64,000 nucleotides of DNA from Sympetrum striolatum. Its lineage: Eukaryota > Arthropoda > Insecta > Odonata > Libellulidae. The translations under genes and the position numbers were made by a program. Of the stretch, positions 57,361 through 64,000 are shown piece after piece (the first letter of the stretch is position 1; the number at the start of each line of letters is the position of its first letter). The DNA is taken from positions 124,001-188,000 of the forward strand of contig CANPUZ010000067.1 of NCBI GenBank assembly GCA_947579665.1, in the 5' to 3' direction. The notes under the pieces were generated by a model. That model worked only from the letters and a program-made list of their open reading frames with translations, made no database searches and had not been told where the DNA came from.

Positions 57361-57541
57361 TAATACGCAACATTACATTAAGTACTTCTCCAAAGCATAT
57401 AAAATTGCAGGATTATAAAATTAACAGAAAAATAAAATGAAAACTTTAAAGTTGTTTAACTCATACCCTAATTAACGAGAAAAATCTGTATACCTCAGTC
57501 AACTGGATTCATCCAATCGCTATTGCTCAACCAAAACTAAC
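57361..57541. other. Intron, no further feature
   Basis: Nothing recognised. Confidence 0.4.
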
Positions 57542-57613
57542 CTTCCTGTTTACGCTGCGGACATCTATTTCTTCTTCTTTCTCCTCTTCCTCTTCAGCTT
57601 CACTCACAACATG
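57542..57613 (-). CDS. Host gene internal exon (24 codons, acidic)
   Basis: Acceptor tttcttttacag precedes 57613, donor gttagttttgg follows 57542. Reading HVVSEAEEEEEKEEEIDVRS and VNRK, phase 0/0; the other frames have early stops. The Glu-rich run suggests a flexible, charged segment. Not recognised. Confidence 0.8.
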
Positions 57614-57699
57614 CTGTAAAAGAAAGAAAATTGTTAAATAGTTACCGAGTGAATGATAATATTCATGTTGAACCGTTGTTACAAATGTATTTCCAATCA

Positions 57700-58380
57700 T
57701 TGAACAAAATATTGATTTTCTTCAGAAATATATGAAGAAATCGGCAAAAACTGGTCATTTTGGTCAAAAGATTTAGTTTTTTGGCTCTATTTTTCTTAAA
57801 ATTCGAGTAAACCTTGTACAATTCTGACTCATCATGAAGGTAACCTAGAGATCTTTCCAAATAATGAAGTAAAATTTCATTAATATTAGCAATTCAGGAT
57901 GAAACTGGAGAAAACCGGGCATTTTCGCAAAAGATTTTCAATTTTTGGGCTCTATTTTGGTTTAAATTTGTGTAAACATTGTCGAATATGTGGTCTTTTC
58001 GATGATCCAAATGAGAAAGAACAAAAACTTCCTTTCTTATTTGCAATTTAAGAAGATATCCGAAAAAACTGGGCATTTTTGCCAAACTTTTCAGAGATTT
58101 GCCTCCTTTTAGCTTAAAATTCAGTTTTTGCTCAAAAATGACACATCTTCTAGTAATCTGCGAAGAAATTGCAAAACTAGGAAATTTTTTGAAATTTTTT
58201 AGTTTTTTTGGCCCCCTGTTGCTTGAAATAGGAGTAAATGTAGTCGAATTCGTACTCTTTTTGAAGATCCAAACGAGATCTTTCTTAAAAAAGAACAAAA
58301 ACTTTCTTCTTATGTAGCAATTTACTAAGATACCTGCAAAAACTAGGCATTTATGCGAAAATGTTCAGTTTCAAAGGAAG
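57700..58380. repeat. Degenerate tandem repeat, unit about 110-165 bp
   Basis: Units carry a gcaaaaactggtcattttgg-like block (57742, 57906, 58059, 58170, 58333), a gattttttggctctattttt-like block and cttaaaattcgagtaaacct-like block. Diverged in all copies. On the minus strand a run without stops gives repeated NRAQKLKIF/NRAKKLNLL-like pieces, which I take as a by-product of the repeat rather than a gene. Confidence 0.7.
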
Positions 58381-59279
58381 CACACACAACAATGTGGAAT
58401 CACTGCTGTAGAGTCCACGTGGTTAATGACTAGGATTTTCGTGAACAAGACAGTTTTGCACATATTACCAGATGCCACGAGCAAACATAAAATACATTTT
58501 TATTATAATAATGTATTACTTATTTTTTAAGCTCAACTACTACCTTTAAGACATCTATCGGTTTATAAGTAATGGTTTTTTGCCTGTGGTATGCACTTAT
58601 TCTTCGGATTTGCTAATCGGCCCGACTTAATCAATTGTTTTGTATTCAATTCAAAATTACTTATTGATGGATAAATCAATTACTCTTAATTCCATCTTTG
58701 GTACAAATTTCTCTTTATTACGTATGTATCATAATCGTACTTTATTTCCATTTACTCCATATAAGATTATGGTTTCAAAGGATTAGTCTTCAGTACTGCC
58801 ATCTTGCGGCTACGGACATTAAGAGAGACAGTAAGTTTCAGCAGTTTCCAGTCCTTTACTTTTTAATAAGTTTGTGATTCTAACATATCTAATTGAATTC
58901 GTTATTAGTATTTCCGAAAAAGTGATTTGTCACTTCATTTTCCCCTTCGTGAAAACTAAAAAGATAGCCAAGGAGGAAAAATAGTAATATTCCAGCAGAA
59001 TGTGATTAGAAAAGAAAGCCATGCACCAAAAATAAAGGTACTTTGATTATTTGCTTAAGATCTAATCTGTTTTCATTATTCAAAATTTTATAAATTATTG
59101 TGATACATTAAAACAATAAAAAATGTCATTTATCAAGCTAACAATTATTTCCAATCTTCGTACAAACTTTTTTTCATTATCATATTTGGAAAATACATAA
59201 TTTCTAATTAAAAATTTGATTTACATTAATACTATATTAGTACACATAGTACTCAATTATTAAGGTAATTTTTTCATCC
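58381..59279. other. Intron, no further feature
   Basis: AT-rich, no gene or repeat supported. Confidence 0.45.
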
Positions 59280-60290
59280 CTTTCAATTTTGTGCTCTTTG
59301 AGAGTAATTCATATTTTATCAGCATCACATATCTCTGGCAGACTTCCTAAATGGGACCATGCAACTTCTATCTTCTCCTCTTGAACGTGTATCAAGTAAA
59401 TGAGTGAAAGAATGCAGCAGATTAATTCGAATTTTCACTCACTTCCTTTCAATGAGTGAATCACTCAATTCAAACAATCGAATAAATCTATTCTATTATT
59501 TTTAACTCACTAAAAACAATCGAATAAATCTATTCTATTATTTTTAACTCACTTAAAACAATTGAATAAATCCATTCTATTATTTTTAACTCACTTAAAA
59601 CAATCGAATAAATCTATTCTATTATTTTTGACTCACGAAAAACAATCGAATAAATCTATTCTATTATTTTTAACTCGCTTAAAACAATTGAATAAATCTA
59701 TTCTATTATTTTAAACTCACTAAAAACAATCAAATAAATCTATTCTATTATTGTTAACTCAATTCAAACAATTGAATAAATCTATTCTATTATTTTTAAC
59801 TCAATTCAAACAATTGAATAAATCTATTCAATTAATTAAACTCACAAAAAACAATTGAATAAATCTATTCTATTATTTTAACTCACTTAAAACAAATGAA
59901 TAAATCTATTCTACTATTTTTAACTCACTAAAAACAATCGAATAAATCTATTCTATTATTTTTAACTCGCTTAAAACAATTGAATAAATCTATTCTATTA
60001 TTTTAAACTCACTAAAAACAATCAAATAAATCTATTCTATTATTGTTAACTCAATTCAAACAATTGAATAAATCTATTCTATTATTTTTAACTCAATTCA
60101 AACAATTGAATAAATCTATTCAATTATTTAAACTCACAAAAAACAATTGAATAAATCTATTCTATTATTTTTAACTTACTAAAAACAGTTGAATAACTTC
60201 ACTCTGTTATGATGTAGTGAAAAATCAAAACGCTTTATTCACATAATTCCATTGAAGCAAGAAATCGAATTATTCAATAGCTCCCACCTC
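59280..60290. repeat. Repeat with expanded 42-bp minisatellite
   Basis: It is related to 37290-37800. Between about 59470 and 60190 about 17 copies of a 42-bp unit (acaatcgaataaatctattc + tattatttttaactcactta) follow each other; unit starts at 59481, 59523 and 59565 show the period. A block of about seven units is itself repeated with an offset of 292 bp (taactcgctt at 59671 and 59963), so a higher-order repeat is forming. Confidence 0.9.
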
Positions 60291-60475
60291 TACCTGTACA
60301 TACATATATACCTGTATATACATTCCTAGCCATTCCCAGTTAAAAGTTTAGTCAATTTTTATCTTAGTTTCAAATTACACTTTTCAAAAAATTCCGGTCG
60401 TAACTTCGGACGGTCGTAAGAAGGGGAGTGTCTGTAAAAGCAATTAACAAAAAAGCAAAATCGTAGGAATATTAC

Positions 60476-60538
60476 CTCCAAGGCCTCCTGGTCCTCCATT
60501 CCCAAGTCGTCATTCGAATCGCCACCAGACACTTCATC
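60476..60538 (-). CDS. Host gene exon (21 codons, acidic), first visible
   Basis: Acceptor ttgtcttcag precedes 60538, donor gtaatattcc follows 60476. Reading DEVSGGDSNDDLGMEDQEAL E, phase 0/0, joining in frame to HVVSEAEEEE. Upstream exons must lie beyond the window or are not recognised. The product is unknown. Confidence 0.75.
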
Positions 60539-61056
60539 CTGAAGACAAAACACACAAATTAACACTTTTGTCTAATTCTGAAGGACAAACATGTATTCCA
60601 CCACATTACACTATACCCATGGTAAAGTTATTTATATATTAGTAAGTATCAACAAACAGCACGAGGCCATTTACAGTTGACGAAATAACAAGAAGCAAGT
60701 AAAAACCCACAATCAGTGAGAACAATGTATATAAAAAAATCAACAACTTAAACTTAATTTAAATAATGAATAAAATTATAAAAAGGCAATCTATTGCAAC
60801 CATATTTTGGATAGATTTAAGAGGAGAGAAGAAATGAAGAAAGGGAGTTAATGGAAAAAGAGTGGTCGTTTTACAGATGATAGACGAGGATTGCTCAGAG
60901 AGAATGGGCGAGTTGTTCTCCAAGGAACTCGGAAAGAGAGAGAGTAGGAAAAGAGAACTGATTTTGCATTCAATTATATTATACAGGAATGAGATGTCAG
61001 AGGAGAGGCTTTTGTTACGATACTATTTAAAAATCAAAAGTAAAAATAATTAAAAA
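60539..61056. other. Non-coding; possibly LTR-element interior on the minus strand
   Basis: A 63-codon plus-strand frame at 60862-61053 (many Arg/Glu) is not recognised. If the primer-binding site at 61057-61077 is real, this is the start of the element's internal region. Confidence 0.3.
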
Positions 61057-61077
61057 GGCCCCACACGTTGGGCGCCA
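61057..61077 (-). other. LTR-retrotransposon primer-binding-site relic (tRNA-Lys type)
   Basis: Minus strand: TGGCGCCCAACGTGTGGGGC, directly after cgttacaact. The known tRNA-Lys1,2-type primer-binding site is TGGCGCCCAACGTGGGGC; here two bases are extra. The LTR would extend to higher coordinates and is cut by another repeat at 61160. No gag or pol remains here. Confidence 0.5.
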
Positions 61078-61159
61078 AGTTGTAACGAGACTAAATTAAA
61101 TTAAATAAGAAATAAATGAAAATGCCGCACGAGGTGTAAAATGGTAGAATGATAAAAAA

Positions 61160-61285
61160 AAATCTGACGTGGCCAGCACATGACTTTCTCCATATATAAG
61201 ATGTAAATATTTATCTACGACAGTAATTTCGAACTCTATATTCCATCTAAACTTGGAAGATAAGTGATTAATTTATATATTATTA
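61160..61285 (-). repeat. End fragment of the 'gagaaagtcatgtgctggcc' repeat
   Basis: Minus strand copy: tggccagcacatgactttct appears on plus at 61171, and the following 100 bases match 36120-36200 in reverse. Confidence 0.8.
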
Positions 61286-61292
61286 TCTAAGT

Positions 61293-61367
61293 CCACCAAG
61301 GCCGGAAATCGAACCCGGGATCTTCCTCTTGCTGGGAGAATGCTTTAACCAGCTAAGCTACCAAGGC
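61293..61367 (-). tRNA. tRNA-like pseudogene or SINE head (Ala-AGC-like)
   Basis: Minus strand from 61367: GCCTTGG, a D-arm-like GCTT..AAGC, an anticodon-like stem TTCTC/GAGGA around loop CCAGCAA (anticodon AGC), and a T-arm CCGGG-TTCGATT-TCCGG. The 3' acceptor strand reads CCTTGGTGG, which repeats rather than complements the 5' strand (CCAAGGC would be needed), and position 33 is C. It therefore cannot be a normal tRNA; a tRNA pseudogene or SINE promoter region is likely. Confidence 0.6.
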
Positions 61368-61560
61368 AGAACAATTTAACATGCCGTTTGGGGGACTTTG
61401 TAGGCAAAGGGCAGTATGGTTTCGTCCGACTAGCGGCAAAGAAATTGAATATAACCATTACCAAACTTTGAAATTCAACCATATATATTTTATTCACAAA
61501 TAATATCACCTTCTGTAATGTGGATTTACATGCTTGGCTATTTGAATAATATTTCAAATT

Positions 61561-61836
61561 ATGAAAGTGTTAGCAAAAAACATGGGAAATTTATGCATAA
61601 ACTGCATATGGTATATAGTACATATGGTAGCTAAATTTAAATTTGTATTGCCAAAAAGTAGAACACAGTTACAGTTCTCCTATTTATTAATTAAGATCTA
61701 CAATTTATGCCCAAGAATAATGAGGGACTTATTGGATATAAGAAATAATCTAACTAGAAAGGATAAGGTTATTATTCTAAGCTGGGTAAAAGAACTTTTC
61801 TTTTTTGAAAACCTAAAAAACCTTTTAAAAGAATGA
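61561..61836 (+). pseudogene. Possible LINE C-terminal fragment
   Basis: LPKSRTQLQFSYLLIKIYNL and the following basic sequence resemble the region near the end of some non-LTR reverse transcriptases (P..RT.....S......WN.LP). The usual Trp and Leu-Pro are changed. A weak assignment. Confidence 0.3.
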
Positions 61837-61989
61837 ATATTACACCTCATTTCTAAAGTCTTATGTGTATACTTTTACATTATTAATTCCTTCCAGATTA
61901 TAATTATTGTTTCATGAATAAATTATGTATTTTTCTTCTTCATATCAAACTATTTGTAAATCTTTATCATTGAGAAGCATTTTATCTAT

Positions 61990-63185
61990 GTTGTGTGAGG
62001 TGTAAAATGCGGGCTTGACATTGTAAGGAGTGAGGAAGTTAGAAATGTTGTAAGAAAGGCGGCCTACAAAAGGGAGTTTCACCCAAATTGAATTTACCGT
62101 GTTTGGGAAAGTGGGTTATATTTTGGATATGTTTACTTTCCTTAGATTGCGCGTGTGAATCGTGTCAATTAGTGTATCGGTGTAACTGTTGGCGATTTCT
62201 TTGATGACATTTAATTCGCATGTCTAATTTTGGCAATCGAGGGGAATTTGCATAAGCTATGAAAAGCTGCTTGTTTGTGTTCTGTGGGATGATGGGAACT
62301 AGCGTGTGATTAGTGTATGTATGTTTGCGATAAATGGAGAACTGAACCGTGTTTTCTTATCCTGATAATGTGATATCGAGGAAATTTAGTTGTTTATCAG
62401 ATTCTAGTTCTAAAGAGAAGTTGATGTTGGGGTGTAACGAGTTAAGGTAATTCAAAAACATGTTTAACTGTCTTAAAGAACCATTCCATGTACAGTAAAT
62501 GTCATCCACATATCTTAGCCAGGTGTTAACATGTTTCATCAGGGGATTATCACTGCTAAATAATTTTGTTCCCAAATGGATATTTCAGATAACAAAAGGG
62601 ATAAGGGGCAACCCATAGTCAAGCCATCTGGTTGGTTATAAAATGTGGAATTGAAAAGAAAATAATTATGCAAATATCGACAAGAGAGAGCAAATCCGTA
62701 GTTACGCACATATCAATATTAAGATTCAATAACATTTCTTTTGTTAAATTTAGAACATCACATTTCGGAATACTGGTAAATAATATTTTTAAATATTTTT
62801 TTTCATATTTGTAAATCATGAGTCAACGATGCAAAAGTACAACCCAATGTAATGTAAGGACTGTTCTTTGTTATTAAGTTCATGTAATGTCTTTCTTATG
62901 CAATTATTGAATGAATATTTCAACTATAGATAGTCGGACAAGTTTACATTATGTTATCTTTTGGCTAACTCAAGCATTATAATTACTGTTTTATGTTTAT
63001 TTTACATCTATTATTGTAAATAGATTTTTTGTATATGATGATTGATTGATCTAAATAAAAATAAACATAAAACAAAATAATTCCATAATTTTTGATGAGG
63101 GAATCCCCCAATTCCTGTACAAGCTTTCTGTTTTGGAGACCTTGCTGTATGAATGCTTTGTTTAAACGGGTCAAATCAACTGTGG
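61990..63185 (-). pseudogene. Penelope-like element, RT region, broken
   Basis: Minus strand, in order: LNKAFIQQGLQNRKLVQELG (63.1 kb), an AT-rich interruption (about 62.82-63.09 kb) bounded by inverted ttatgtttatttt, then ILFTSIPKCDVLNLTKEML, then STWLRYVDDIYCTWNGSLRQ-type sequence with the YVDD catalytic motif (62.5 kb), LNFLDITLSG, IDTIHTRNLRKVNISK and GRLSYNISNFLTPYN with KPAFYT. This is the PLE RT and its C-terminal connection; the GIY-YIG part is missing. Several frame changes. Confidence 0.85.
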
Positions 63186-63399
63186 AAAGCAGTTTACTCT
63201 TTGTTCATTCTCTCGTGAATTCTAACATACAACGCTATCTTACGTAGAATTTAAATAAAGCAATAGGATTTTAGCAAGAGAAATAAAAGAGGTAATAAAC
63301 CGTTATAACAAATTAATTTTAGCACTTTTTCAGCAATTAATGAGGGAGGTTCTATTCTCCGAACTATAGCCCGGCGATCAAATTTTAAAAATAAAGGAG

Positions 63400-63535
63400 C
63401 GTGGACAGAAAACTGATGTGTTGAAATATTCTTTTATCAATAGAAGGGAATTGAATTCATTACCTGGAGAACTTCTCAATCCAATGACGGTGAATATCAA
63501 AAATTTTTAAAATAAGCTTAGAAGATTATGAAATT
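63400..63535 (+). pseudogene. LINE C-terminal tail fragment
   Basis: DVLKYSFINRRELNSLPGEL then NPMTVNIKNF has the form of the last residues of jockey/CR1 reverse transcriptases (FF..R...WN.LP..........FK..L). Ends in a stop at 63509. Confidence 0.55.
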
Positions 63536-63642
63536 TAAATTGTTATATGTATGTATGTATAAGGCATAGTTTTAATCACTAGTTATCCTTAGAATAAGAA
63601 AATAGCTCCATGTAGTACAAGTAATAATAGCCGACTGTATCC

Positions 63643-64000
63643 GTGTTTGGTAGAGGTGCTGGTATATTGTTTATCTGTCATTATCTGATATCTGGCATCA
63701 TTAAACTATTGCAACAGATTAAACCGAATAAAGCTCCGGGCCCTGAAGACATATCGGCTCGAGTGTTCAAGGAAGTTGCAGAGAGCGTAGCACCTTTTCT
63801 TAAAGTTATATTTGACAAGAGTATGAGCGAAGGAAAGGTCCCGAAAGATTGGAAAATTGCAAATGTCACGCCAATATTTAATAGTTGCTCTAAGGACGAT
63901 CCAGCTAATTATAGGCCTATATCTTAACATCACTGAGCGGTAAAATTATGGAACATATAATAGCTAGCTCTTTAATGGGTTTTCTTGAAACGTCCAATTT
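63643..64000 (+). pseudogene. Jockey/CR1-like LINE reverse transcriptase, start only
   Basis: IKLLQQIKPNKAPGPEDISA, RVFKEVAESVAPFLKVIFDK and GKVPKDWKIANVTPIFNSCS, DDPANYRPIS are the first RT blocks. A stop right after NYRPIS (63927) is followed by sequence still readable as the next block (GKIMEHIIA-like) up to the window edge, so the copy is mutated and continues outside. Confidence 0.9.

Noticed and set aside
57894..58298. 134-codon minus-strand repeat protein
   Set aside because: The frame coincides with a degenerate tandem repeat, has no start or splice context and its units are not conserved at codon level by eye.
59470..60190. CRISPR-like array (regular repeats)
   Set aside because: Units are directly adjacent with no unique spacers, and the context is eukaryotic; it is a 42-bp minisatellite.
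61293..61367. Functional tRNA-Ala
   Set aside because: The acceptor stem cannot pair and U33 is replaced by C.

Overview
The window is AT-rich eukaryotic nuclear DNA dominated by mobile-element remains. Short internal exons with GT/AG splice sites, jockey/CR1- and RTE-like LINEs, Penelope-like elements (PLEs), piggyBac, hAT, PIF/Harbinger and Tc1/mariner/pogo-type elements point to an invertebrate animal, most likely an arthropod; the species cannot be named from the sequence. There are no operons, ribosome binding sites or other prokaryotic signals.

Only one plausible host gene is visible. It lies on the minus strand from about 60.5 kb to 24.7 kb as at least seven small exons (60476-60538, 57542-57613, 55254-55444, 43612-43722, 40995-41069, 37152-37229, 24659-25277) separated by TE-filled introns. 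The encoded pieces are acidic, then His/Gln/Pro-rich, then a possible C-terminal region. I do not recognise the product. Two low-complexity exons show reading-frame discontinuities.

Left part (0-7 kb): an HTH fragment, a LINE RT fragment, an RTE-like endonuclease/RT LINE, and a 3-kb broken gene with a defective P-loop and degenerate ankyrin-like repeats. From 7 to 20 kb there is mostly non-coding DNA with degenerate tandem arrays. From 20.8 to 31.3 kb a 1.6-kb sequence is present twice in direct orientation, flanking a PLE, the terminal host exon and a long-TIR transposon; one copy carries a clean 242-bp insertion with inverted hammerhead-ribozyme-like cores. From 31 to 45 kb there are PLE and LINE fragments, several TIR elements and three host exons. 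From 44.3 to 53.6 kb one LINE 3' region is split by two small DNA transposons and then by a 7.5-kb cluster of four copies of an unnamed element (called the T-arm element here), one of which hosts a piggyBac. Another T-arm element lies at 54-55.2 kb. The right end holds more PLE and LINE debris, tandem repeats, an LTR-element primer-binding-site relic and a tRNA-like sequence.

The most unusual system is the T-arm element: about 1.14 kb, non-coding, with six copies of a tRNA T-arm/B-box-like motif (GGTTCGA-type) spaced 166-176 bp in the best copies, a subterminal hairpin at one end, and tail-to-tail or head-to-head arrangements. Removing the piggyBac from one copy restores the 168-bp spacing exactly, so the spacing is a real property of the family.
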